From assembly GCA_003524335.1 (NCBI GenBank), contig DQHV01000372.1, forward strand, positions 1 through 10,744: DNA of 10,744 bases, in the 5' to 3' direction. Source of the DNA: Candidatus Aminicenantota bacterium (GTDB lineage: Bacteria; Acidobacteriota; Aminicenantia; Aminicenantales; UBA8522). Below are positions 1-6,947 of this stretch, in pieces. How positions within the stretch are numbered: the stretch's first letter is position 1; every line of letters begins with the position of its first letter. A program made the position numbers and the translations under genes. A model generated the notes under the pieces. That model was not told the DNA's origin. It ran no database searches and saw only the letters and a program-made list of their open reading frames with translations.

Positions 1-179
1 AGCCTGTTTTCTTTCAATAAGAGGTTGAAATGGAGGTCATAATGAGAGACGACGGGTTCTATCGCTCCGGTCAGGCCGATTCTGGGGACCAGCCAGCACA
101 GCTCAAGGAGAACGACCACCGAGAAAACGGTACGGGCCCGATCCCGTCGGCTAGAGTTTGATAAGACTTCTGACCTCAT
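1..179 (-). CDS. N-terminal part of an unrecognised membrane-anchored protein (cut by left edge)
   Basis: An open frame runs from an ATG at 179-177 off the left edge without a stop, giving 59 codons. The N-terminus begins MRSEVLSNSS, has a basic patch (RRDRAR, about residues 11-16), then one hydrophobic segment (about residues 17-34, with VFSVVVLLEL and CWLV). The following HYDLHFNLLLKEN is polar and probably extracytoplasmic. This is the pattern of an inner-membrane anchor or uncleaved signal. A purine-rich AAAGGA lies about 7 bases before the ATG. The gene lies 100 bp downstream of the NTF2-like gene on the same strand and could be co-transcribed with it. I do not recognise the family, and too little is visible to assign a role. 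Confidence 0.55.
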   Translation of the reverse strand, partial: MRSEVLSNSSRRDRARTVFSVVVLLELCWLVPRIGLTGAIEPVVSHYDLHFNLLLKENR

Positions 180-279
180 CCTGCTTTCCTTTCTCCACTC
201 CTTCTATTACGGCAGCACGTTGATCTTGTTTCAATCAGAGGGACTTTTTCTGGCGGCATTGTTCATGCCCAGGACGGAT

Positions 280-1218
280 TCATTTCTTCTCTTCCGGCGG
301 CAGGGGGACGGCGAGGTCGAGGGCGATCTTCCACTGGCCGTCCGGTGTTTTCCTCCAGATCCGCAGATAGCTTGAGGATGCCGCCGCCGGGTCCGCTCCG
401 GCGCCGCTTCGCGTCTCCGCTGTGCCGAAGATGAAGCCCAGGGCGCCCCAGCGGGAGATGTCTCCGTCCATGGGCTCCCAGGTCAATCTCCCTGGGCTCT
501 GAGAGGTTTCCTGGCGCAACGCCTCAATTCCCGTCATGGGCAGCGAACCGTCGCGGTAGAGGCGGATGTCGTCATGGGCAAAAGCGATATAGGCGGCTAT
601 CATACCCTCGGCAGCCGCTTTCGCCGAGAAATCGGCCTCCACCTTCAGGAGATTATTCAGCTCGTTGAATTTGTCGACCTTGACCAGCCGCTTGGGCCGA
701 CTGGTTTCCTTCCTGGTCATGACCTCCATGGGCTTGAACCCGGGCTGCGGATGACGGATGCCCACGTCCAGGACCACCTTCCAAAGCCCGCCGGGCTGTT
801 TTTGCCAGAGAGAAACGTAATGGCCATAACGGGCGGGACCCCCGGGTTTGCTTTTATCCTTAAGCTGATATGGTCCAGTCGTATAGCCGAGGTCCCCATC
901 GAGTGCGATCTCGGCATAGGCGGGCTCCCAAGTCAGAAGCGCCGGCGAATCGTCGGGCACCACTTCATAGGCCTTTCTCCCAGGGACAGGCCTCGGCCGG
1001 AAGACGATGGAGTCGTCCGCAAGGTAGGTGAGGAAAGCCTCCTTGATCCCCTTTTCCTCGGATAACCGGGAGAAGGCCCTCTCGGCCTCGATCAGGCTCT
1101 GGAGAGTCCGGCCGCCGGACTGCCCCAGGACGATGCCGACAGGGATAAGAAAGTATAAGCTGACAGGAACGAAAAAAAGGGCTTTCCTGAGCGTTTTCCT
1201 CTCAGTCGTCCTGTTCAT
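280..1218 (-). CDS. Secreted protein with two tandem NTF2-like (DUF4440/SnoaL-type) domains
   Basis: The product is 312 aa from the ATG at 1218. The N-terminus has basic residues and a hydrophobic stretch (about 12-32), so it is probably exported. Two halves resemble each other. Residues 37-160 carry LLTWEP, then GYTTGPYQL, then YVSLWQKQPGGLWKVVLDVG. Residues 184-304 carry RLTWEP, GFIFGTAET, then YLRIWRKTPDGQWKIALDLA. The alternating small domain ending in a W-x-K-x-x-x-D strand is typical of NTF2-like cone folds of the DUF4440 kind, used for small-molecule binding or catalysis in diverse proteins. No catalytic residues can be named. An in-frame GTG at 1260 would add 14 residues (RLSSLGRR...) before the signal. 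The ATG was preferred because it places the charged region directly before the hydrophobic core, although its ribosome site (GAGATTAGGA) is weak. The family call is moderate and the function is unknown. Confidence 0.8.
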   Translation of the reverse strand: MNRTTERKTLRKALFFVPVSLYFLIPVGIVLGQSGGRTLQSLIEAERAFSRLSEEKGIKEAFLTYLADDSIVFRPRPVPGRKAYEVVPDDSPALLTWEPAYAEIALDGDLGYTTGPYQLKDKSKPGGPARYGHYVSLWQKQPGGLWKVVLDVGIRHPQPGFKPMEVMTRKETSRPKRLVKVDKFNELNNLLKVEADFSAKAAAEGMIAAYIAFAHDDIRLYRDGSLPMTGIEALRQETSQSPGRLTWEPMDGDISRWGALGFIFGTAETRSGAGADPAAASSSYLRIWRKTPDGQWKIALDLAVPLPPEEKK

Positions 1219-1299
1219 TCCTAATCTCACAGGCCGTCGCCCAAGTGAAGACAGCCTCACTGATAAGTACGGACCATCCCGCTGTTTTGATGCTGTTCA

Positions 1300-1305
1300 A
1301 TTATA
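1300..1305 (-). promoter_or_regulatory. Possible -10 box for the NTF2-like gene
   Basis: The minus strand reads TATAAT here, inside the palindrome AATTATAATT, about 82 bases before the ATG at 1218. No good -35 is found at 16-18 bp, so this is a weak call. Because the block is palindromic, the plus strand also reads TATAAT at 1302-1307, which could equally serve rightward transcription. Confidence 0.3.
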
Positions 1306-1410
1306 ATTAAACGTCAGATGAAATTACAGCGCCAGTTCATTCAGGCGTACCTTCCCCCTGAAAATGAGCTTTTGGCCTGCTGGAAATAGAATTATCCATC
1401 ATGAATAAGG

Positions 1411-1593
1411 ATGAATCGCGGCGAGGCGAGTGTTTCGGTCATGCTGGCCATTTTCTACCTGGAGATGAAGGACTATGAAAAAGCCATCCGGGAATGCCTG
1501 GAGGCGGAGAAGATAAAACCGCACGAGCCCTCGATACAAAGGCTCCTCAAACTGGCCTATCAGCGAAAATGGAGCCCCGACGCTAGCAGATGA
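1411..1593 (+). CDS. Small TPR-like open frame, possibly a gene remnant
   Basis: This 60-codon frame contains one recognisable tetratricopeptide-like helix pair. FYLEMKDYEKAIRECLEAEK is followed by IKPHEPSIQRLLKLAYQRK, matching the TPR spacing of an aromatic residue, DYxKAI, a small residue, then xxxP. A lone TPR of this length is unusual, since TPRs normally occur in arrays of three or more. There is no convincing Shine-Dalgarno: AAGG directly abuts the ATG. In-frame stops at 1402 and 1387 lie just upstream. It converges on the dipeptidase gene with a 20-bp gap. It may be the surviving 3' end of a degraded TPR gene or a small single-TPR protein. I cannot decide from sequence alone. Confidence 0.4.
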   Translation: MNRGEASVSVMLAIFYLEMKDYEKAIRECLEAEKIKPHEPSIQRLLKLAYQRKWSPDASR

Positions 1594-1613
1594 CCCGGCT
1601 GTAAACGGAATCC

Positions 1614-2876
1614 TTAGGACTTTAGGTTCCGGGAAACTGAGATGACTCGCCGGAAGACCCGCATGATGTTCCCGCCCCAGATTTTAGCAATCTCTTTTTC
1701 TGTGTAGCCGCGGCGGACGAGTTCTTCGGTCACCCGGAACATTTCGCTGACGTCGTCGCAGCCTTCAACCCCGCCGCCGCCATCAAAGTCGGTGCCGATC
1801 CCCACGTAATCGATACCCACGAGCTTGATGACGTGCTCGATGTGGTCGACGAGCTCCTTGACCGTAGCCTTCTCCTCGGGATATTGCGCATTGAGGGCTT
1901 CGTACTCCTCCATGGCCTTCTTGCGGACGGCTTCGTCCTGGATGTCGCGCCGGGCGCCGTACTTGGCCTGGAGTTCCTGGAACGCCTTTTCCCGTTCCGG
2001 GTTCGGCTTGGGAGTGCGGACGTAGCCCGAGAGGAAGCAGACCTGGATGACGCCGCCGTTTCGGGCCAGGGCGCGGATCATGTCGTCGGAGAGGTTACGG
2101 GGGCTTTCGCAGAGGGCGCGGCAGGAGGAGTGGGAGGCGATGATCGGGGATTTGGTGACCTTGAGGATATCATCAAAGGATTTGTCCGAAGCATGCGAGA
2201 TATCGATCATGATTCCCAGGCGGTTGCAGTCGGCCACAACCCCCCGGCCGAAGTCGCTCAGGCCCCGGTCCTCGGGATCCTGCCGGTCGGTTGAAGAATC
2301 GCAGATATCATTATCGCGGGAGTGACAGAGAGTGACGTAGCGGACGCCCAGTTTATAGTATTCCTCAAGGTTCGATAGTGTTTTCCCCACCGGGTACCCG
2401 TTCTCCAGGCCGATGAAAGCCGCGCGGCGTCCCTCTTTTTCGAGACGGTAGGCGTCGTCGGGGGTTAAGGCCAGACCGACAAGGTTCGGGTACTTGTCAC
2501 ACATGGCCTGGATGGCAGCCAGCGTCTTGAGCGCCCAGTCTTTTGCTTTCATGTACCCTTGCTCGGCGCGCTCGCCCTGGCCGACGAAGACGGCGAAAAA
2601 TTCTGCGTCCAGGCCGCCCTCGGCCATGCGGGGAAGGTCGATCTTGCCGCTCCCCGGTTGGCCCGGTTCATGACGGACGCTGATGTCCCAAGTGCTGCCG
2701 AGAAGACGGGAAGCCGTATCGCAGTGCGTGTCAACAGTCAAAACCCGGTCGTGGATGGCGCGGGCTTTAACCGCCAGGCTTTCCTCCATGAGTTCCGGCC
2801 GGCAGACGGCCTGGAACAAGGAAAAGGCAATAAGGCAAAGAATCAAGAAGGGCAGAGGTTGATTTCTTTGCCGCAT
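1614..2876 (-). CDS. Secreted membrane dipeptidase family protein (peptidase M19, renal dipeptidase-like)
   Basis: This is a 420-aa zinc dipeptidase of the amidohydrolase superfamily. The family hydrolyses dipeptides, including ones with D-residues at the C-terminal position. An N-terminal signal (hydrophobic about 8-24) predicts export. Cys25 follows it, but the preceding QAV is a poor lipobox, so lipidation is doubtful. All expected metal ligands are present: His51 and Asp53 in VDTHCDT, bridging Glu158 in IGLENGYP, His228 in DISHASD and His249 in ASHSS. Arg260 (substrate) and an Asp in GTDFDG (363) also match. The His228-His249 and His249-Arg260 spacings equal those of human renal dipeptidase (198/219/230). 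A charged helical insert lies at about 290-342, common in bacterial members. AAGGAG sits 4 bases before the ATG. The gene stands alone on this strand, divergent from the GT87 gene. Physiological substrate unknown. Confidence 0.95.
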   Translation of the reverse strand: MRQRNQPLPFLILCLIAFSLFQAVCRPELMEESLAVKARAIHDRVLTVDTHCDTASRLLGSTWDISVRHEPGQPGSGKIDLPRMAEGGLDAEFFAVFVGQGERAEQGYMKAKDWALKTLAAIQAMCDKYPNLVGLALTPDDAYRLEKEGRRAAFIGLENGYPVGKTLSNLEEYYKLGVRYVTLCHSRDNDICDSSTDRQDPEDRGLSDFGRGVVADCNRLGIMIDISHASDKSFDDILKVTKSPIIASHSSCRALCESPRNLSDDMIRALARNGGVIQVCFLSGYVRTPKPNPEREKAFQELQAKYGARRDIQDEAVRKKAMEEYEALNAQYPEEKATVKELVDHIEHVIKLVGIDYVGIGTDFDGGGGVEGCDDVSEMFRVTEELVRRGYTEKEIAKIWGGNIMRVFRRVISVSRNLKS

Positions 2877-2942
2877 GGTGCTCCTTAAATGGCCATTCTA
2901 ACACAACTTGTTGACGAAAGGAGGACATCATTCCGAGCGGCG

Positions 2943-2972
2943 TTGACCCCTCGGGCGGGCCTCTGGTATGCT
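2943..2972 (+). promoter_or_regulatory. Sigma-70-type promoter of the GT87 gene
   Basis: TTGACC (2943-2948), an 18-bp spacer, then TATGCT (2967-2972), the latter preceded by TGG so that it also reads as an extended -10. Transcription would start near 2979. This lies only a few bases before ATG 2985 and about 35 bases before ATG 3015, which bears on the choice of start codon. Confidence 0.55.
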
Positions 2973-2984
2973 GAGACGAGCACA

Positions 2985-4163
2985 ATGGCCAGACCGAGGA
3001 AACCCAATCCCGGCATGAAAAATAAAAAGGCCGTACGCCTTGTCCTTATCCTGGCAGCCGTTGTTTTCCTGGCCGGCGCCTATATCTTCCACATTCGCAA
3101 GGATATGACGGATTTCGGTGTCTGCTGCCAAGGCGGCCAGAGGATCGTCCAGGGAGAGACACTCTACCGGGAAGCCGACGGGCATCTCCAATTCAAGTAC
3201 TCTCCGGCCGCGGCCTTGTTCTTCGTGCCATTAGCACTCCTCCCTTATGAGGCGGCTAAGGCTGTTTGGTACATCCTAGAGCTCGCCTTCCTCGCTGGAC
3301 TATTCCTATTTTCTTGGCGGATGCTGCCAGCCGGAGCAAGGAAGGCGGCCCCAATCTTTCTCTGGACCTTCCTCATCGAGCTCAAGTTCCTGGCTCGGGA
3401 GCTCGAGCTCGGCCAGGTCAACCTCTTCATCCTCTTCATCCTGATTTTGATGCTCTATTTCCTGCTCAGCCAAAAGGAGCTGTCGGCTGGGCTTCTATGG
3501 GGGAGTTCGCTATTTTTCAAGCCCTACGCCCTGGTCTTTTTCCCCTTTTTCTTGATCAAGAAAAAAATCCGGACCCTCTCTGCCGGGATCACCGTCTTGG
3601 TGGCCGGGCTTTTGCTTCCGGCACTCTTTTACGGCATAAAAGGGAATTTCAGTGTCCTCAGAGAATGGCCGGCAACTCTCTCCAAATCCACTTCCGGCCT
3701 TCTGGCGAGCTATGACAATGCTTCTCTCTACGGGTTCCTGCTGAAAACTGTCCCGTCCCTTTCGAAATATGCCTCCGGGGCCATCTTTCTGACGATCTTT
3801 CTGGTGCTGGCCGCAGTCGTCCTCTGGCTGATTCGGACCGGCCGGACCTCGCCCTCGATCAAGAACCCCGAGGTCTTGGAAGGCGCCTTCCTGCTTATCC
3901 TGATCCCCCTATTCTCCCCCCTCGGCTGGAACTACAACTACCTGTATTCCCTGTTAGCGGTCATGCTCATAATCAAAGCCTGGCGGCACTTCCCCCGGAC
4001 CGCTCAAATCATCCTCATTATCAATTTCATTATCATCGGCACGAGCCTCATTGAGATCTGGGGCCGAGAGCTTTTTCGTTTCTATACGCACTATGCCCTG
4101 GTCGTCCTCAACTTTCTGATCGTCCTGGCCTCTCTGGCCTATCTCCGGGCAAAAAAGCTTTGA
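2985..4163 (+). CDS. Polytopic membrane glycosyltransferase, GT87 family (DUF2029-like)
   Basis: The product is 392 aa, very hydrophobic, with about ten predicted membrane segments. GT87 enzymes are GT-C-fold transferases that use polyprenyl-phosphate-linked sugars on the outer face of the inner membrane. The best-known members are actinobacterial mannosyl- and arabinosyltransferases. Visible family features, numbered from the 2985 ATG, are an Asp in the first extracytoplasmic loop (MTDFGV, Asp43) followed by IVQGETLYR, FKYSPAAALFF (70-80), GQVNLFILFI (143-152), FFKPYALVFFPFFL (177-190) and SPLGWNYNYLYSL (311-323). The start is uncertain: 2985 gives a basic leader MARPRKPNPG. ATG 3015 (MKNKKAV) fits the promoter better, with GAGGA 14 bases upstream. 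An in-frame ATG at 2889 lies upstream of the promoter and is unlikely. The gene is monocistronic and converges on the ABC permease gene with only 2 bp between stops. Donor and acceptor are not predictable. Confidence 0.85.
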   Translation: MARPRKPNPGMKNKKAVRLVLILAAVVFLAGAYIFHIRKDMTDFGVCCQGGQRIVQGETLYREADGHLQFKYSPAAALFFVPLALLPYEAAKAVWYILELAFLAGLFLFSWRMLPAGARKAAPIFLWTFLIELKFLARELELGQVNLFILFILILMLYFLLSQKELSAGLLWGSSLFFKPYALVFFPFFLIKKKIRTLSAGITVLVAGLLLPALFYGIKGNFSVLREWPATLSKSTSGLLASYDNASLYGFLLKTVPSLSKYASGAIFLTIFLVLAAVVLWLIRTGRTSPSIKNPEVLEGAFLLILIPLFSPLGWNYNYLYSLLAVMLIIKAWRHFPRTAQIILIINFIIIGTSLIEIWGRELFRFYTHYALVVLNFLIVLASLAYLRAKKL

Positions 4164-4165
4164 TA

Positions 4166-5524
4166 TCAGTCGTGGCGGAGGGCGCGCACCGGGTCGACGC
4201 GGGCGGCCCGCATTGCCGGATAGACGCCCGCGGCCAGGCTGACCGCCACAGAAAAGGCGATAGCACCCAGGGCGAGCCAGACCGGGAAGCTGAAATATGC
4301 GATGTAGGGAACGCCCTGCTTGGCCAGGAAGTAATTGACGACGCGGTTGATGACCCCGCTCACCGCCCAACCCAGGGCAAACCCGAAGACACCGCCGATG
4401 AACCCGATGACGCTCGATTCGAAGAAAAAGATCCGGCGGACGTCCCGGTCGCTCGCCCCAACCGCCTTCATGATCCCGATCTCGGAGTAGCGCTCCAGGA
4501 TGGACATGACCATGGTGTTAACGATCCCCAGCGAGGCGACGACGATGGCGATCATACCCACGGCCGCCAGGACCATGTTCAAGATCAGGAATCCCTTCTG
4601 GACTTCCTTGAACTGGTCGGCCAGGGCGAAAACCCGAAGCCCCATGCCGGCGACTTCTTTTTTGACCGGCTCGACGAAGGCGGGCGATGAGAGGCGCACG
4701 TTGATGGCCGAATACCCGAGCCTCCCCTCCCGGGCCCGGAAAAGATCCCAGATATTGCTGAAGGGAAGCTTCTTCATCCGCTTTGAAACTCCGGGCGGGA
4801 TGAAGACATCGCTCTGGATGGGGATCGGACCGGCAAAGGCCTGGCTTTCGGCGACTCCCACGATGGTCAGCTCCGTGTCCTCCGTCGTAAAAGGAAGCCG
4901 CTCGCCGCCCAACGCCGCCGTCAGGTTAGCCGGGTTAAGACGGGAGAAATCGAACCCGATCGAGGAGATGACCATCTTCTTCCCGAGCAATGCCTGAGGC
5001 TCTTGGACGCCGAACTGGCGGAGCAAGGAGTCGGAGATAATCAGAGAGTCCTCTTCGTCCGAGGCGTATCCCTTCCCGGCGCTGAACCGAAGCATCCTGG
5101 ACGATGTCACCTTGGCCGGGATGACCTGGACGAGCCGGAATTCATCCTTACCGTTGAACCGGACGATCGCCGGGATCCGGACATCGGGGAATACGGTATC
5201 CACCCCCTTGAGTGCGGCGATCTTCTCCAGCGCGGCATCGTCGAGGACAGCACGGGAGGCACCGGACGGCAGAGGCTGGGCCGGCCTCCGGTCCGGGTCA
5301 AAGCGCTCCCCGGTAAAAAAGTCCTCGCTGAAGACGGTCAGAGAGTTGAAGAGGTCGAGCGACCGGAAGCTCTCGGTTACGTTCTTCTGCATTCCCTTGC
5401 CGAAGGAGACCATCGAGACAAGGGCGCCGATCCCGATAGTTACTCCAAAGGCGGTAAGGCAGGTGCGGAGCTTCCTCTTCCAGAGGTTGGCAAAGGAAAG
5501 TCCGATATGGTCTCGAACCCTCAT
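4166..5524 (-). CDS. ABC transporter permease, MacB/LolC-type (FtsX-like)
   Basis: This is the 452-aa membrane partner of the adjacent ATPase in a type VII (MacB-like) ABC system. Such systems use ATP hydrolysis in the cytoplasm to do mechanical work on substrates in the periplasm, exporting lipoproteins, peptides or drugs. Topology is typical: one membrane helix at about 20-42 (after NLWKRKLRT), a large periplasmic MacB_PCD-like domain at about 45-305, then three helices at about 311-340, 366-395 and 412-435. The cytoplasmic coupling motif ERYSEIGIMKAVGASDRDV (344-362) and the C-terminal YPAMRAARVDPVRALRHD are hallmark sequences. The ATG at 5524 is preferred: it overlaps the ATPase stop as ATGA and has GAGGAG 8 bases upstream. 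The ATG at 5530 would leave only 2 bases. With three C-terminal helices and no fused ATPase it is a separate-subunit exporter. Substrate unknown. Confidence 0.93.
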   Translation of the reverse strand: MRVRDHIGLSFANLWKRKLRTCLTAFGVTIGIGALVSMVSFGKGMQKNVTESFRSLDLFNSLTVFSEDFFTGERFDPDRRPAQPLPSGASRAVLDDAALEKIAALKGVDTVFPDVRIPAIVRFNGKDEFRLVQVIPAKVTSSRMLRFSAGKGYASDEEDSLIISDSLLRQFGVQEPQALLGKKMVISSIGFDFSRLNPANLTAALGGERLPFTTEDTELTIVGVAESQAFAGPIPIQSDVFIPPGVSKRMKKLPFSNIWDLFRAREGRLGYSAINVRLSSPAFVEPVKKEVAGMGLRVFALADQFKEVQKGFLILNMVLAAVGMIAIVVASLGIVNTMVMSILERYSEIGIMKAVGASDRDVRRIFFFESSVIGFIGGVFGFALGWAVSGVINRVVNYFLAKQGVPYIAYFSFPVWLALGAIAFSVAVSLAAGVYPAMRAARVDPVRALRHD

Positions 5525-6216
5525 CGCCATCTCTCCTCGGCCTGGACCTTCCCGTCGCTGAGCCGGACGCCGCGGCCGGCGAACTCCCGGGCCAGCGACT
5601 CTTCATGGGTAACCATAACGACAGTCAGGCCTTGATCCCGGTTGAGTTCGGCGAGGAGAGTCACGATCTCCCGGGAGGTGCGGCTGTCCAGGTTTCCGGT
5701 CGGCTCGTCGGCCAGCAGGACCCGAGGCCGGTTGACCAGCGCCCGGGCGATGGCCACCCGCTGCTGCTCGCCTCCGGAAAGCTCGGACGGGCGGTGGGCG
5801 ATCCTCGCTCCGAGCCCGACTTGAGCCAGCACCTCTCCGGCCCGGTTCCGGCGTTCCCGCTTCGCGACCCCGGCGAACATCAAGGGAAGGGCGACGTTCT
5901 CGAGCGCGTTAAACCCGGGGATGAGGTTGAACGACTGGAAGATCATCCCCACCCCGGAGCGGCGGTAGAGCGCCAGCTCCTCCCGGCTCATCTCCGAGAT
6001 CTTCCGGCCGCGGACTTCGATCGTCCCCGAGGTCGGAGTGTCCAGGCCGCCGAGGAGGTTGAGGAGCGTGGATTTGCCGGACCCCGAGGCGCCGGTTACG
6101 GCGGCGAAAACGCCCTCTTCGAGGCTAAGGCTCACATCCTGAAGCGCGGCCACCCTGACCTTGGCGGTCGAATAGACTTTGCTGAGGTTCGAAATCAGTA
6201 TGGGGACGTTCCCCAA
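5521..6216 (-). CDS. ABC transporter ATP-binding protein, LolD/MacB-type
   Basis: The product is 231 aa from a TTG at 6216, normal for a LolD-type ATPase. It powers the MacB-like permease encoded next. Motifs are complete: Walker [10 protein letters not shown] (42-50), Q-loop MIFQSFN (Gln94), signature [15 protein letters not shown] (146-160), Walker [14 protein letters not shown] (166-178, catalytic Glu171) and H-loop MVTHEES (His204). [11 protein letters not shown] is typical of the family. No ATG is available at the 5' end: the frame continues upstream to another TTG at 6294, adding residues (PYILSKVSV...) unlike the family. Family members usually begin just before [10 protein letters not shown], so the TTG at 6216, preceded by AAAGGTGG at 4 bases, is the best choice. 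That start lies inside an arm of the inverted-repeat element, so the original start codon may have been replaced. Forms an operon with the permease (ATGA overlap), possibly with rubrerythrin upstream. Confidence 0.92.
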   Translation of the reverse strand: MGNVPILISNLSKVYSTAKVRVAALQDVSLSLEEGVFAAVTGASGSGKSTLLNLLGGLDTPTSGTIEVRGRKISEMSREELALYRRSGVGMIFQSFNLIPGFNALENVALPLMFAGVAKRERRNRAGEVLAQVGLGARIAHRPSELSGGEQQRVAIARALVNRPRVLLADEPTGNLDSRTSREIVTLLAELNRDQGLTVVMVTHEESLAREFAGRGVRLSDGKVQAEERWR

Positions 6217-6356
6217 GGTGCCACCTTTCCTAATTTTTTCCGCTCGATATGACTCGCTATCCCTAACGGAAACCTTAGATAAGATATACGGCAATTAGCA
6301 TTCTATCATCAATCCAAGATCAAGATTAGCAAAAAAGTGGCACCTTGGGGAACGTC
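6205..6356. repeat. 152-bp element bounded by perfect 20-bp inverted repeats
   Basis: The sequence GTGGCACCTTGGGGAACGTC occurs on the plus strand at 6337-6356 and as an exact reverse complement at 6205-6224, enclosing 112 bp. Similarity continues outward and inward: C/T then CC outside, and an ATTAG-plus-A-run inside each arm. Each arm consists of two adjacent small palindromes. In the left arm these are TGGGGACGTTCCCCA (6201-6215, 6-bp stem, 3-base loop) and AAGGTGCCACCTT (6215-6227). The right-arm versions are imperfect. The centre is AT-rich: 40 of 112 bases are G or C by hand count, against roughly 60 percent in neighbouring genes. There is no coding capacity for a transposase. The structure resembles a MITE or a paired REP/BIME-type element. 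The mobile origin is inference, and only this one copy is in the window. Confidence 0.75.
6300..6308 (-). promoter_or_regulatory. Extended -10 promoter for the ABC operon, inside the inverted-repeat element
   Basis: The minus strand reads TGATAGAAT (TG-N-TAGAAT), with TTGATC-like sequence further upstream but no consensus -35 at 17 bp. Predicted transcription start is near 6293, giving a leader of about 77 bases to the TTG at 6216. It lies in the AT-rich centre between the two arms. Confidence 0.4.
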
Positions 6357-6358
6357 TC

Positions 6359-6880
6359 CTAGTATTTTCCATCCATCGCAAATTCGGCGCTGTCGAGCCA
6401 GAAGCCCGAGCCGGTCACGGAATCGTGCTGGGCCAGGAGAAGGTCATAGTGGAATCTCTCCTCATCGGCGATCTTCTCGAAGATCTCCTTGGCCTTGGGA
6501 TCGCCCATCCTGGCGGCCGAGGCGGTGAAGAAGTCGACGGCCTTCTGCTCGAGCTCCATCCCTATCCGCAGGGCTTCAACCTCGCTCTTTCCTTCCGCCC
6601 GCTTCAGGCGCTCGGCGAGTTCCTGGATCACGGGCGAAGGTCCCTTGAACTCCTCATTCCGAACCTGTTTTTTCCATTCGTCTGACTGGATGACCTGGCT
6701 GAAAAGGCGGCTGAAGATCTCCAGGTGCTTGACCTCCTCCTGGGCCAGCCGGACGAACATCTTCTTCCCGAGCTCGTTGTGCGTGATCGCAGCGGCCTCG
6801 TTGAAAAAGGTCTGACCGTTGATCTCCAGCCTGATGGCGTCCTGGATAAGAATCTTAACGTCCTGACTGATCTTGGTCAT
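6359..6880 (-). CDS. Rubrerythrin-type ferritin-like di-iron protein without rubredoxin domain
   Basis: The product is 173 aa. It is predicted to be a cytoplasmic four-helix-bundle protein of the rubrerythrin (erythrin) family, which in anaerobes reduces hydrogen peroxide at a di-iron centre. Iron-ligand pattern: Glu19 in AIRLEINGQ, Glu49-x-x-His52 in QEEVKHLE, a Glu at 109 or 111 in GMELEQKAV, and Glu141-x-x-His144 in DEERFHYD. The spacing fits the family. There is no Cys-rich rubredoxin domain at either end (no CxxC at all), so electrons must come from a separate partner if it acts as a peroxidase. The C-terminus GFWLDSAEFAMDGKY is typical of short rubrerythrins. ATG 6880 is chosen because AAAGGAG lies 6 bases upstream. 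The frame continues upstream to a TTG at 6976, but that overlaps the promoter. The stop codon abuts the inverted-repeat element. Confidence 0.9.
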   Translation of the reverse strand: MTKISQDVKILIQDAIRLEINGQTFFNEAAAITHNELGKKMFVRLAQEEVKHLEIFSRLFSQVIQSDEWKKQVRNEEFKGPSPVIQELAERLKRAEGKSEVEALRIGMELEQKAVDFFTASAARMGDPKAKEIFEKIADEERFHYDLLLAQHDSVTGSGFWLDSAEFAMDGKY

Positions 6881-6947
6881 TCCTGTCTCCTTTCTTCTCT
6901 CGACGCGATAACCCGATCTGTCCGCCGGCAGGCGAGAGTGAATATCG

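Larger units (their letters stand above)
1219..1613. other. 395-bp gap between the NTF2-like and dipeptidase genes
   Basis: This stretch holds the AT-rich putative -10 region near 1300 and the small TPR-like reading frame at 1411-1593. Between them, in the same frame as the TPR frame, a 23-codon frame starts at ATG 1318 (MKLQRQFIQAYLPPE...) and ends at TAG 1387, followed by a second stop (TGA 1402). No RNA gene or clear terminator is visible. Confidence 0.5.

Noticed and set aside
1607..1630. Imperfect inverted repeat (GGAA-CCT ... AGG-TTCC) as a terminator between the TPR-like frame and the dipeptidase gene.
   Set aside because: The stem is short and bulged, has no T-run, and includes the dipeptidase stop codon.
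2917..2932. Strong Shine-Dalgarno-like AAAGGAGG in the gap before the GT87 gene.
   Set aside because: No ATG, GTG or TTG follows at a proper distance in the GT87 frame, and it lies upstream of the likely promoter.
6331..6360. Right arm of the inverted repeat followed by a T-run on the minus strand as a rubrerythrin terminator.
   Set aside because: The palindrome next to the T-run is imperfect with a one-base loop, and the other small stem is not followed by T residues, so a stable intrinsic terminator is unlikely.
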